This document shows positions 24,908 to 34,815 of a DNA stretch of 64,000 nucleotides, in pieces. This stretch comes from Achatina immaculata (Eukaryota > Mollusca > Gastropoda > Stylommatophora > Achatinidae): contig CM019719.1 of NCBI GenBank assembly GCA_009760885.1, positions 41,165,584 to 41,229,583 of the forward strand, read 5' to 3'. The translations under genes and the position numbers were made by a program. How positions within the stretch are numbered: position 1 is the first letter of the stretch; each line of letters opens with the position of its first letter. The notes beneath the pieces were generated by a model. It was not told where the DNA came from, searched no databases, and saw only the letters and a list, made by a program, of their open reading frames with translations.

Positions 24908-25556
24908 AAAAGCAGATTGGGAAAAATTCAGAACACAAACAGACGAAAACCTTTCAAAATTAAATAACAACACAAACATTGACACGCTCTACACCAACAT
25001 AATCCAAGCCATACTTCGAGTAGCCTACAAAACAATCCCCCATAGATGCAGAAAGAAATATAGCCCCTTATGGACAAAATCTCTGGAAGACAGTCAAAAA
25101 AAGAAGAGCAGCCAGGAAGAATGCAGAGAACAACCCTACTCCAGAAAACAGAATAGAGTCATATAAACTAACAGCTAAGGTAAGACTCGAAACTAAAAAA
25201 CCAAAGAAAGAAAAGTAGTTAAGCACATGCAGCAATCTCAACCTTAGAATTGAAGGAAAGAAAGCTTGGAAACTATTAGAAAACATGTCAGGAAAAAAAC
25301 TAACTAACTAACCTTAAGCCAATGCGAATCTCTGGTCGAGTCCTGACTCAGCCAAAGCCAGTACTTTTAACAAATTCTTTGCTGCCACCAACAAATCCTG
25401 CAATAGGAAGGCACTTGACAATGCACTGGGAAAAGTTCTGAGAAGTAAAGAGAAATCTAGCTTGGCAGACATTCCACTTTTTGAGGAAAACTTTACCGCA
25501 TGCCCCCAGACCATCATAACAGAACAGTGGTTGATAAATGGAAGTATAATAATTGA

Positions 25557-26332
25557 TTGAAACTGAAAACTCCAGTGCACATAGCAGAACAGTTAAACAC
25601 AAGACACAAACTCCCTGAAGACAGAGAAGAACTTACAAAAGTACCAGACATCCCACCAAACACAAACTACGCACTTCCTCAAACTAACACCAGACTCAAG
25701 AACAAATTAGTGAACAAATCATCAGATCCCAACATCCCAAAGCTGTATGCACTGGATACCATAGAATCCTACCCCAAGGACTGGATCCATGCATACACTG
25801 ATGAGTCAACGTTCAAGGAAACAGACAATGCAGGATATGGGTTACTCATAATGTTTCCAGACAAGACAACAAGGCATATTTCTGCTTCCTGTGGATCTCG
25901 CTGCTCCAATTATGATGCAGAGATGCAGGAAATATTAGCAGCCGTGGCAGCCACCACCACCAAATACAAACAGTGCCTCTCACCCAAAAAAACATTGTTA
26001 TTTTCTCAGACTTCCAATCTGCTCTCCAGGCCCTTGAAAACTGGATACCATCAGCTGATCACATTACAACCGACATACTCACTGCAATAAACCAACTCGC
26101 TTCCTATGACATCAAGACCACCCTACAATGGATACCAGGGCACATAGATATCAGAGGAAATGAACGTGCTGACAGACTGGCAAAGAGTGGAGCCACCATG
26201 TCACAGCCCCACATCTCCACCAACGTAAGAACAGCTAAACACACTATACACAACAACTGCAAGCAGCAGTGGATGGACAGCTGGGCCAGTAATCCAACTG
26301 GAAGATCCCTATACACACCTGCCAAAGCTTAA
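25557..26332 (+). pseudogene. LINE I RNase H domain, one frameshift
   Basis: The first frame (25557-26090) has WIHAYTDESTF (first catalytic Asp) and SNYDAEMQEILAAV (catalytic Glu). The second (25973-26332) has IVIFSDFQSALQAL (second Asp), LQWIPGHIDIRGNERADRLA (His and last Asp) and a C-terminal stretch. The four acidic and basic hallmarks of RNase H are all present, but they lie in two frames separated by one indel near 25980. In the living element this domain would remove RNA from the RNA-DNA hybrid. Confidence 0.92.
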
Positions 26333-26455
26333 CCCTGGAGACCACATCAACAGCTTATGTCATAGAGACCAATGCACAATTTTCAGGTTGAGAACAGGAC
26401 ACATCACCCTCAATAAGCACTTACACAGAGTGACCGCTGACCACACACCACACAC

Positions 26456-26690
26456 TGCATGCACTGCAACAGACAAGAAGAAGAAACCGTTAAACACCAT
26501 CTGCTGGACTGCAGTGCATTGAAGGACCTTCAGAAGAACCCGACACCATCAAACTCCTCAATCACCGACATTCTGTATGGAGATCTGGAACAACTGAAGA
26601 GGACCTGTACGTTTCATTATCTGGAAACAAGGGAGACAAGAATGAAAACTCGTAAACCCGGGGATCGGAAAAGTCCAAATCAAAGATGAT
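26456..26690 (+). pseudogene. LINE I C-terminal CCHC-like domain
   Basis: The frame contains CMHCNRQEEETVKHHLLDC, a C-x2-C-x8-9-H-x4-C arrangement seen at the C-terminus of RNase H-bearing LINE polyproteins, followed by a Lys/Arg-rich end and a TGA stop at 26687. It is separated from the RNase H frame by one frame change. Confidence 0.82.
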
Positions 26691-26698
26691 CGGCTGAT

Positions 26699-26756
26699 TG
26701 GTTAGGCGATATGCGAACGAAGAAGAAGAAGAAGACGAAGAAGAAGGTTAGGCGAT
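26699..26756 (+). repeat. (GAA)n tail bracketed by 11-bp direct repeats
   Basis: GGTTAGGCGAT occurs at 26699-26709 and again at 26746-26756. Between the copies is ATGCGAACGAAG followed by GAA/GAC triplets. Either this is the natural tail of LINE I after which part of the end was copied, or a tail-only retro-insertion with a TSD. Confidence 0.75.
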
Positions 26757-26786
26757 CGGTAAACTAATCTGATAGTAGTGGGATTG

Positions 26787-26985
26787 TTTTTTTCTGGTAC
26801 CAACATACCAAAGAGGCCACCCAGCCTCTAAAAATGGGTACTAGAGAAATCTGTCAAAGATAAATGCATCCAGCCGTGATTCCACATCACACTGTTACGT
26901 GGCGATGGTCGTGGAAATACTGGCCTAACACCCTACCCCCAGTATGCTTTCATAGCATGGAGAAGAGGATTTTACCTTTATACAT
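26787..26985 (+). repeat. Interspersed repeat family P, copy 2
   Basis: Matches P1 (3475-3700): TTTTTCTGGTACC, CCAGCCTCTAAAAATGGGTA, a GATGGTCGTGGAAATACTGG block, GGCCTAACACCCTACCCCC and a TTTACCTTTA end. It has the same orientation as P1. Confidence 0.72.
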
Positions 26986-27245
26986 ACGAAGATTTAAAAT
27001 CTATTTACTCGTGCTCCAAAAGTTCCTTTACACATTTCGGAAGAGTCTGTAGGAAGATAAATGCAGATACATAAAGAAAGGATGTCTTATTTTGTACTTT
27101 TTTTTAACAGAAATTTTTAAAGTTTTAGACATACCTTATAGGGTCTTTGTGTGAGTCTCCATGGTGACACTAAAGGCCTTTTGTGTCTTTTCACTGGCAA
27201 AGGTCTATGGGCCTTTCTTCTTTCGAGGAAGACTCTATAACTGCT

Positions 27246-27445
27246 ATAAGTAAGAGAACACAGTTTTGTAGGATTAGACCTCGAAAAAATCGTAGACAAA
27301 GTACTTTAGTGAGACGTGAGAGAAAGGAAAATCACAAGAGAATTACCTGAGATTCGAACCACGGACTCCAGTAGGACGAGCAGCCGTCTAGCCACGAGAG
27401 AACAGGGTACTAACGAACTGTGCTATCTCGCACCTCTGTAACAGC
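27246..27445 (-). mobile_element. tRNA-derived SINE-like repeat S, copy 3 (best preserved)
   Basis: On the minus strand the order is an A-box-like TAGCACAGTTCGTTAG, a second segment GTGGCTAGACGGCTG, the B box GGTTCGAATCTC (27349-27360), and then a body with TCTCTCACGTCTCACTAAAG, CTACGATTTTTTCGAGG and CCTACAAAAC. Boxes A and B are RNA polymerase III internal promoters inherited from a tRNA. Their spacing is longer than in an ordinary tRNA. Other copies are at 9100-9285, 9660-9847 (body only) and possibly 60080-60190. Confidence 0.72.
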
Positions 27446-27454
27446 TATGTCCTG

Positions 27455-27870
27455 TTTCAGCATGTTGATTTATTGGTTGATGGGTCAGCGTCAGGAAGAC
27501 AGGCAAATCTTCATTTTTCAGCGAGACGGGGTTACGTCCCCGCTTGCATCGAGACGTGCACGTCATTAAAAAAAAGCCCTAACCTGCCCAATCGATGGAT
27601 TGGAAGAGCTCGTAAAAACGACTCACATTTGTTGCAACGACTTCCTGGATCCCCTGACCTGACACCTTTTAACGTTTTCTTTTGGGGGCTACATTAAAGA
27701 CAAAGTTTATGTCTACCCACTTCCATAGGATCTGAACATTACGAAAAAGCGAATCACGGATGTAACGGCTCAAACTCAGCCCTTGTAAAGTGTATCTAAA
27801 ACTTTGAGAAACTCTCTATAAAAATAACACACTTTCTGGGTGTATCTGCGTTGTGTCTTTCTATAGTGGC
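27455..27870 (+). pseudogene. mariner/Tc1-type transposase C-terminal remnant
   Basis: Translation gives FQRDGVTSPLASRRARH, then PIDGLEELVKTTH, then with frame changes LLQRLPGSPDLTPFNVFFWG, YIKDKVYVYPLP-DLN and KKRITDVTAQ. This is the region of a cut-and-paste DDE/DDD transposase from the second catalytic Asp (xQRDG) through the SPDLTP-(F/D)-FFWG block holding the third catalytic position. The N-terminal half and terminal inverted repeats are not visible, and stops interrupt the frame. Confidence 0.88.
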
Positions 27871-28830
27871 CTTAGGAACGCGTAAAGGAACTTTTCGAAC
27901 ATTCTGTGTATGCGAACAAGGAGATTCGTTCTAAATAACCTAATGCAGCAGAAACAGCGACAAAATAGCTACAAAAATACACAAATAAAATGGAAAGAAA
28001 TATTATGTTAGCTACAGCAGATACAAGTAGATAAGTATAACAAAGGTAAAGATATAACTTCAACTTTTGTGACCCCCCCCCCCCCACCCTCCCCCCCGGT
28101 TCAACAAAATACATAATCAATTCGTTGTCACTAAACACTTGCCTAATTCACAGAGATATTTGTGATACATCCATCCTTAGCAGAGCTTTGTAACCACATA
28201 GAACTTTTTAAAAGCGAGTACGGACAAATAGACATATGTGATTAATGATGATAATAATGATAGGGACGTGAAAGATAAGTTTTACTTTTGTAAAATATTT
28301 TCAACATAGCACAAATGGGTTCTACTTGGAACTTTTTTCTTGACATTCTATCATAAGGCCCTCCACAGCCTTTTCACTTCTGCTACTCAATAGCTGCGGC
28401 GATAATACTTTCTCAGAAACACGACCAGTAGAAGGTCAGCGTTCGGGCATACATTTCCAGGACTTGCTTAGGAATGCTGTGGAATTTTTTTAAACTCCAA
28501 AATGTCGTCTGGACGTAAGACTACAGTAAATCGGTGCCAAAGTTGATGACGTCCCGGCCTGGTTTTACCTTTCACGATGTCGTTCCTTCACTCACTGGCT
28601 CACAACTGAGAGAAGGCATAGAGAAGCCGACGTGGCAAGAGGTCCTACCTCGTCTTCTCGCAGTGGTCTCCTGAAATGGGCCGTGACACAACAGCCCTAG
28701 GAAAAAGTTAGCGGGTCACGTGGGTTGACCTTGCTGAAAAGGCTAGTTGAGCAACTAACCGGGAGGTTATCAGTCCACTTCTTGTACAGCTCAAAGAAAA
28801 TGAGGGGAAAAAAGCAATGACAGAGACAGC
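27871..28830. other. Unannotated non-coding stretch with a C tract
   Basis: A cytosine-rich run lies at 28072-28099. The rest shows no gene. Confidence 0.4.
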
Positions 28831-28835
28831 ATGTC

Positions 28836-29962
28836 ACTTGTAGAACTTTGCCTCAGTAACATCTTTCCTGTAGGCCTCTCGGTTGTGAGCAAGATGGCCT
28901 GCTGCTGATGCATCCATGTGCAGATCATCAACGATGTCTTGCAGCCGTCTTCGATTTGGCCTTCCTCCCTTTCTTTTTTCCCGTTATGTACTCTTCCAAT
29001 ACGGTCTTCTCTAAATTATAATGACGTTTAATGTATCCAAAATTAAGTTTTTTTCTGTTTAATCGTCTTTACTAGCTAGCCTTCTTGAATATTAGGTTCT
29101 TGTAGTATGGATAAATTTGTTCTTTTTTGTGTCCAAGATATTTTAATAACTCTTCTGTAGCATTTACATTCAAAGGCATTTATGTGTTTCTCAACTGTTT
29201 TGTTGCAATGGGAAGATGCACGCCCTTAAACATCGTATTTTTGTAATACTGTCTGCTCTTCTCCACAGATTCTTTAGTTGCTTTGTTTTCTGAAGAGCGA
29301 TAGATGTCCTCCTTTTAATTTCCCCCATTGCATCTCCATTATTAGTTGGTATCGATCTAAGATATTCAAAACTCTCCACCTCTTCCAATTTTTCCTCCTT
29401 GATATATATTTCAGCTGCCTTGTTTGTTTTGTCAGTTGTCATCTATTTAGTTTTCTTCGCATTAAGATAGAGGTTTTGCTCTTCACTATTCTTACGGACC
29501 GACAAAATTAGTTTTTCCATTCCTTTTTGTGTTGTGGACAGTAATACTGTATCATCAGCATATCTATCTCTGGTATTTCATAACCTCCAATTTGTATGGC
29601 ATTGTAATATTCTTTGTCTACATCTTCTCTAACATTCCTCATTATTTTTTCAATATGCAGGTTAAATACATAAAGCGACTGTAATCATCCCTTGTTTTAT
29701 GTCAAACCAAGTTGTCGTTTCACCATTTATTCTCACTGCTGCCTATTGGTCTAGATAGAACAGTGATGTTAATTGTATCACATGTGTTAGAAATCCCATT
29801 TTTTCCTATTATTTCCTAAAGTTTCTGGTGTTGTACACAAATGCCTTTGGATAGTCTATAAAAGATAAATATAGATTCACATTAAATTCTCTACATTTCT
29901 CTATTATTAATATTATATTGATCTCTTGTTCCTCTTTCTTGTTTAAAACCAGCTTGGACCAT
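28836..29962 (-). mobile_element. LINE family A, copy A3, 3' part
   Basis: Minus-strand coding text runs from QAGFKQERGTRDQ (RT fingers) through a YADDT catalytic box near 29545, NLYLNAKKTK, KAAEIYIKEEKLEEVESFEY, IKRRTSIALQKTKQLKNLW and the GRPRR..DIVDDL..A end. Many frameshifts and stops are present. It continues at 32028 on the other side of LINE B1, which is inserted exactly between the RT motifs SKILLKIIL and QAGFK. Confidence 0.92.
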
Positions 29963-32017
29963 CTTATCTCTTATCTTATCTTATATCCTTCCTGTGCCGT
30001 TAAACGTCACATAGGGCTCGCAAAGTAGTTCGCCAATTTTTCCTGTCTTCGGCGAGTCTTTCAACCTCATCAAAGGATTTTATGCCTGTTAACTTGGCCT
30101 CTCTTAATAATGTCCTCTTCAGAGTTTCACGCGGTCTGCCCCTTTTTCTTCGGCCTGTTGTGTTCCACTTGATAGCTTGTTTTGGGATTCTCTGCTCATT
30201 TCTTCTCATCAAGTGACCAACATATGTCCATCTCCTTTTCCTGATCACCCATGAGACTGGTTGTTGTTCAGTCATCTGTCTTATCTCTGCATTGTTCTTG
30301 AATTCATTCCACTTGATGCCGAGTATTTTCCTTAGGCATTTGTTTTCAAAAGAGTCTAATCTCTTTTCTATTTCTTTAGTTGTTTTCCAGCTTTCGCATG
30401 CATAAATGAGGGTGGATATTACATTTGAATTGAATAGTCTTAACTTTGTTTTTGTGCTTATAACTTTTGAATTCCATATGTTCTCAAGATTCTTGAAGAT
30501 TGATGCTGCTTTTGCAATTCTGATCCTAACTTCCTTTCTAGTGTCACCATCCTGGTCTATGTAGCTGCCAAGGTATGCAAATTGATTGACTTCTTCAATA
30601 TCTGTCTCTTCTATGTGTATTTTTCCATTTTGATTGATGGGAATTTTCATTATTTTTGTTTTGTCCTTGTTAATTTCAAGTCCTATTTTGCTAGCCAGTG
30701 AAGACAGGCTATCTGTTTTTTCTTGCATGGAATTCACATTATTACTGATAAGAGTTATGTCATCAGCAAAATCAAGATCTTCTATTTGGGTCCCATGTAC
30801 CCAGTCAATACCTGTGTTACCTGTGCAGCATTTTTTCATTATGAAGTCTATTGTAATCCCAAAAAGTAAAGGAGACAGTATACATCCTTGTTTCACACCT
30901 GTTTCAATCTGGAACCATTCACTCATCCTTTCTTCTGTCTTGACTGCACAACCATATCCATTGTATAAGTCCTTAATGATGTTGACAATTTTAGATGGTA
31001 TTCCATATAGACATAAAATTCTCCATAATGAATCTCTGTGTATGCTATCAAATGCCTTCTTAAAATCTATGAAGTTCAGTATTAAAGGTTTCTGCTTTTC
31101 AATATGTTCTTCAAGTATTATTCTGAGAGTAAAGATCTGGTCGAGACAGCTTCTCCCTTTTCGAAATCCTGCTTGTTCTTCTCTCATTGTATTATCCACT
31201 ATATCTTTGAGTCTATTCAAAATGACCTTGCAAAATACTTTTGACACAACTGATATTAAGGTTACTCCTCTCCAGTTGTTACAGTCACTAAGGTTGCCCT
31301 TTTTTGGTATTTTAACAATGATTCCTTTCTTCCAATTAGAAGGGACCTTTTCTTCTTTCCAAATCTTGTTAAACATTCTCTGTAGTTGTCTCATGTTGTC
31401 ACTATTGATAGCTTTTAGCATCTCGGCTGTTATTTCATCTTCACCTGCAGCTTTGTTGTTAGCCATTAAATTCACTGCTGTTTCAATTTCATGCAATTTA
31501 ATTTCATCTAGGTTGACATTTAGTTGTGGGGCTGGTAAGTCAGTTTCAAGGTTTAACAATTCTTTTGGGTGTGGTCGATTGAGTATTTCTTGGAAGTGTT
31601 CAGCCCATCTTTGCTTTTGGTCTTTATTTGATGTTAATAGTGTTCCAGTTTTGCTAAGGATTGGTTTTTCTTTAGATGTAATAGTACCTGTTAGCCTCTT
31701 TTGTATGTTATATAAAGTTTTGCTGTCTCCTGTTTTTGCTGCTTTTTCTGCCTCTTTCGCCATATTGTCTATGTATTCTCTTTTATCCCTTCTAGCTGAA
31801 CTTTTTACTTTCTTGTCTATGTCTTTGTATTTTGCTTTTGCCAAATCTCTTTCATGATCTGCTTTTGCATTCAACATGTCTAATTTGACTGCTCGTCTTT
31901 CATGTATATACTTCCATGTTTTATCTGATATCCATGCTTTTCTATTTGGTTTTTCCAATCCAGCGCTTACTTTTGCTGCTGTGATTATGGTTGTGCTGTA
32001 AGAATTCCATAACTCAT
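29963..32017 (-). mobile_element. LINE family B, copy B1, nested in LINE A3
   Basis: A 2,055-bp 5'-truncated LINE inserted in the same orientation inside LINE A3. Near-identical 10-bp TSDs flank it: CTTGGACCAT (29953-29962) and CTTGGAACAT (32018-32027), 9 of 10 matching. The 3' end carries an AAGAT-repeat tail (plus strand ATCTTATCTCTTATCTTATC). The coding part is uninterrupted, much younger-looking than A3. Copies B2, B3 and B4 are more decayed or shorter. Confidence 0.94.
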
Positions 32018-32027
32018 CTTGGAACAT
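30000..32027 (-). CDS. LINE B reverse transcriptase ORF, 5'-truncated but otherwise open
   Basis: A 675-codon frame. A pre-RT region comes first, then the RT domain: IPKKGN and NWRGVTLIS (about 239-259), QAGFRKGRSCLDQIF (285-299), motif A FIDFKKAFDS (319-328, catalytic Asp321), motif B GVKQGCILSPLLF (377-389) and the active-site FADD (420-423). The thumb with YLGSYIDQDGD follows, then the C-terminal block VGHLMRRNEQ, GRRKRGRPRETL and DRKNWRTTLRALCDV-stop. The family resembles RTE-type LINEs. The N-terminal endonuclease is missing. The first codons (MFQ) belong to the flanking TSD and LINE A, so the start is not natural. Confidence 0.93.
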   Translation of the reverse strand: MFQDELWNSYSTTIITAAKVSAGLEKPNRKAWISDKTWKYIHERRAVKLDMLNAKADHERDLAKAKYKDIDKKVKSSARRDKREYIDNMAKEAEKAAKTGDSKTLYNIQKRLTGTITSKEKPILSKTGTLLTSNKDQKQRWAEHFQEILNRPHPKELLNLETDLPAPQLNVNLDEIKLHEIETAVNLMANNKAAGEDEITAEMLKAINSDNMRQLQRMFNKIWKEEKVPSNWKKGIIVKIPKKGNLSDCNNWRGVTLISVVSKVFCKVILNRLKDIVDNTMREEQAGFRKGRSCLDQIFTLRIILEEHIEKQKPLILNFIDFKKAFDSIHRDSLWRILCLYGIPSKIVNIIKDLYNGYGCAVKTEERMSEWFQIETGVKQGCILSPLLFGITIDFIMKKCCTGNTGIDWVHGTQIEDLDFADDITLISNNVNSMQEKTDSLSSLASKIGLEINKDKTKIMKIPINQNGKIHIEETDIEEVNQFAYLGSYIDQDGDTRKEVRIRIAKAASIFKNLENIWNSKVISTKTKLRLFNSNVISTLIYACESWKTTKEIEKRLDSFENKCLRKILGIKWNEFKNNAEIRQMTEQQPVSWVIRKRRWTYVGHLMRRNEQRIPKQAIKWNTTGRRKRGRPRETLKRTLLREAKLTGIKSFDEVERLAEDRKNWRTTLRALCDV

Positions 32028-32440
32028 ATTAACTTCTATTTTCTTTCGAAATCTACCCAGTATGATTTTAATAGAATTTTACTGGCATGACTAATCAGGG
32101 CAACTGTTCTGTAGTTTGTGCATAATTTCAAGTTACCCTTTTTTGGGAATGGTATGAATATAGTTGTTTTCCATTCTTTTGGCCAAATATTCGAATGCCA
32201 TATCTTTATGCATAGTGCATGATAGACTGTTCCATTTTCCTTTCCTCCTGCTTTAATAAGTTCAGCTGCTATCTCATCACATCCTGGTGATTTACCGTTT
32301 TTCAGATCCTTTATTGCCCATAAAACTTCTTCAGTTATTGGTTCGGGTTCTTTCTCCTCCAGTAATAGATCACATTGTTGATTTCTGCTTTCATAGGCAG
32401 TTGTATCAGACATTCTTCTGCAGTCTCTGTCATTACATAT
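32028..32440 (-). mobile_element. LINE family A, copy A3, 5' part
   Basis: A minus-strand frame with EPITEEVLWAIKDLKNGKSP, GCDEIAAELIKAGG, LCIKIWHSNIWPKEWKTTIF, IPFPKKGNLKLCTNYRTVAL and ISHASKILLK, then after a one-base slip KIILGRFRKKIE. This is the start of the RT domain (K-PGxDxI-AE, P-KKG and N-YR motifs). The rest of the RT continues after the nested B1 element at 29962. The 5' limit beyond about 32440 is unclear and the endonuclease was not found. Confidence 0.9.
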
Positions 32441-32607
32441 CCTTTATACAAAATAAACCATTGAGAAGATCTATTTGCTCCCTCAACAATGAAAAGTACT
32501 CGAGGAATGGGACATACCGTGATGCTGATTGTTGTATTTTCTTTCAGTTTGGCAGGATGATTTCTAAGTACAACTACAACTTCTCTGAAATTAAGGAAAG
32601 TAGCCTT

Positions 32608-32772
32608 GGTGTAAGAAATTTATATACGGTTTGTTTTCTAAGAAATTTATATACGGTTTGTTTTCTAAGAAATTTATATACGGTTTGTTTTCTAAGAAAT
32701 TTATGTACGGTTTGTTTTCTAAGACATTTATATACGGTTTGTTTTCTAAGAAATTTATATACTGTTTGTTAA
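32608..32772. repeat. 27-bp minisatellite, 6 copies
   Basis: Six units of AAGAAATTTATATACGGTTT plus GTTTTCT, nearly identical. Since 27 is a multiple of 3 the array is open on both strands, encoding 9-residue repeats. It lies between LINE A3 and the tail of element J. Confidence 0.96.
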
Positions 32773-32796
32773 CACTGGCAAAACAGATCAAATGGT

Positions 32797-33275
32797 TGAC
32801 TCTTCTTCTTCTTCTTCTTCCGCATATTGGGGATGATGCGTGGTACGCTGATTTTTGCGATGCGCCTTTTGGCTGGGTACCTCCGACTTCAGCACCTTTC
32901 TTTGCTAGGACAGACTGTGGTCTTGCTCGGACTGCCATGAAGACAGTGTTGTAGGCTGGCCTGTCGAAAACTTTGTTTTCCAGCCTCTGGTGGTGGCTGT
33001 ACTTAAGCCCCTTCTCCACGTCAGATCCAGCATGAAATGCTGACTGGTCAGACGGCTTTGAGACAGTTCCACAGAGACTTTAGGATGAGGAATCCGATGA
33101 GTGCTTCAACAATATCCATTCCCCGCCACTTATGGTCTGCTGGCTTTGTTTTGTTTACATCATTCTGATGCCCATTGTTGTAAAGACCCATAGGCTTGTC
33201 ACGTCCTGGATTCATTGATTTCACACCAGATTTTCTTCATCCCTGCCGGCAATCTCCATGTCCCCATCCGTCCAC
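32797..33275 (-). mobile_element. (GAA)n-tailed element J, shares LINE I 5' region
   Basis: Read on the minus strand, the first about 230 bp match the 5' region of LINE I (about 23810-24045): GGTGGA-GTATGGGGACA, CCAGGACRTGACAAGCCTAT, GGGTCTYTACAACAATGG and AACTGTCTCAAAGCCGTC. It then diverges to an unrelated stretch and ends in GGAAGAAGAAGAAG. It carries no RT or endonuclease. It is a short non-autonomous relative or a rearranged copy of LINE I. No convincing TSD was found. Confidence 0.78.
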
Positions 33276-33795
33276 CAGCTTGACATTATATTTTATAAAA
33301 ATAACAGTTACAATTATCGTTGGTTGCTATAGGTTTCTGGGCTACAGAAGTAGGTCAGAGTTTTTAAGAAAACAGATCTATGTTCCCTGTCTCACAAAGA
33401 CTATGTTAAGATAAGTGTGTTCTTAACACAGTTGTTCACAGGGGGAGATTGTTGACTCAAATGTTCAAGATGAAAAGCAGGCAATGGATCAACCTGCCAT
33501 TATAAGTTTTATATGAGATGCAAGTGAGAGAAAATATTTCTGAGATAACTGTGAATGCTGTCAAGAATGAAGGAACTATGGATGAAACATGGTGTGGCAA
33601 AATATGAACAACTAACGAAAAGCTCAAGAAGAATGGCCAGCCAACAAATAATAGGTGAAATTAGTTATGGTTACTGCCTCCAGAATGAGACAATGAAGAT
33701 GAGATAGGAGCATCTGAAGATGTTTCCATAGTGCATAGATGATTGTTCTTTATAACTATCTAACCTTAATTAGCTAGTCCTGGGGAATGACAATG
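33276..33795. other. Unannotated non-coding stretch
   Basis: AT-rich sequence with no recognised feature. Confidence 0.4.
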
Positions 33796-33799
33796 TATT

Positions 33800-33910
33800 C
33801 ATTGTTCTAGGTAAAGATGGTTCTGTATTGTTCTAGGTAAAGATGATTCTGTATTGTTTTAGGTAAAGATGATTATGTATTGTTTTAGGTAAAGATGATT
33901 CTGTACTCGT
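33800..33910. repeat. 26-bp minisatellite, about 4 copies
   Basis: Units carry GTATTGTTCTAGGTAAAGAT with minor T/C changes. Confidence 0.9.
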
Positions 33911-33974
33911 GATATGTTTCAATTTATAAATATATGATTTTGCATAGCATTTTATCGTGTATGTAGAGGACACT

Positions 33975-34462
33975 TTACTCTTGTTTCCTACTGGCTATGA
34001 CAAGGACAGGATACGTTACTCTTGTTTCCTGCTAGCTATGACATAGACAGAGAACGTTACTCTTGTTTCCTGCTAGCTATGACATAGACAGAGAACGTTA
34101 CTCTTGTTTCCTGCTAGCTATGACATAGACAGAGAACGTTACTCTTGTTTCCTGCTAGCTATGACATAGACAGAGAACGTTACTCTTGTTTCCTGCTAGC
34201 TATGACATAGACAGAGAACGTTACTCTTGTTTCCTGCTAGCTATGACATAGACAGAGAACGTTACTCTTGTTTCCTGCTAGCTATGACATAGACAGAGAA
34301 CGTTATTCTTGTCTCCTACTGCCTAAGGCATGGGCAGGGAACGTTACTTTTATTTCCTACTGGCTATGACAAGGACAGGGAACGTTATTCTTGTTTCCTA
34401 CTGGTTATTACATGGGCAGGAAATGCTACTTTTGTTTCCTAGTGGCTATGACAGAGAACTGC
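33975..34462. repeat. 41-bp minisatellite, about 12 copies
   Basis: Units contain GACAGAGAACGTTACTCTTG followed by TTTCCTGCTAGCTATGACATA. The central six or so units are essentially identical and the edge units are diverged, the usual pattern for unequal exchange. Confidence 0.96.
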
Positions 34463-34519
34463 TGTACTTTTCTTCTCTTTCCAAAGACAGAACTCAGAAA
34501 AGGTCACAAGATGCTGTCT

Positions 34520-34550
<31 letters not shown>

Positions 34551-34815
34551 GAACCTTAAGTGCCCAAGGCACATGCGGCTTCCTCAAGGGTTTTCCACAA
34601 ACGCCTGTCCTTTGCATTTTTTTCCGCTCTTGCCAAAGTGAGCTCTCTATTGCTCAATATCCTCTCTGCTGTTCTTCTCCATGTTTCCTTTGGTCTACCA
34701 TTACTTCTTTTTCCCTGTGGTGTCCATCTTAGTGATATTTTTTGGTAGTGAGTAGTCAGTCATCATTCGGAGCACATGTCCCAACCATCGCCAGCATCTT
34801 TCCTCAGTAAATGCT
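34520..34815 (-). pseudogene. LINE ORF2 C-terminal remnant (family M) with (AG)n tail
   Basis: Minus-strand translation with frame changes gives RCWRWLGHVLRMMTDYSPKN, TTGKKK, a TWRRTAERE-like stretch, ELTLARAEKNAKDR-LWKTL and EAACALGH before the end. This is the C-terminal block of an RTE/jockey-like LINE. The plus-strand CT run at 34521-34552 is its AG-type tail. The copy is heavily decayed. Confidence 0.75.

Larger units (their letters stand above)
23661..26745 (+). mobile_element. RNase H-bearing LINE (family I) with RT deleted
   Basis: The order is a 5' region shared with 33000-33275, a short upstream frame, an AP-type endonuclease (24262-24870), a pre-RT spacer, an RNase H domain (25780-26230), a CCHC-like C-terminus (26456-26690), and a 3' end with a (GAA)n tail near 26714-26745. 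Between about 25300 and 25560 the coding sequence jumps from the pre-RT region towards RNase H, and no RT catalytic motif is present. Several frameshifts occur. It cannot move on its own. The left boundary is approximate. Confidence 0.88.

Noticed and set aside
30634..31857. 407-codon plus-strand frame opposite the LINE B ORF
   Set aside because: It is the antisense shadow of the RT frame, whose motifs are clear on the minus strand. It has no domain of its own.
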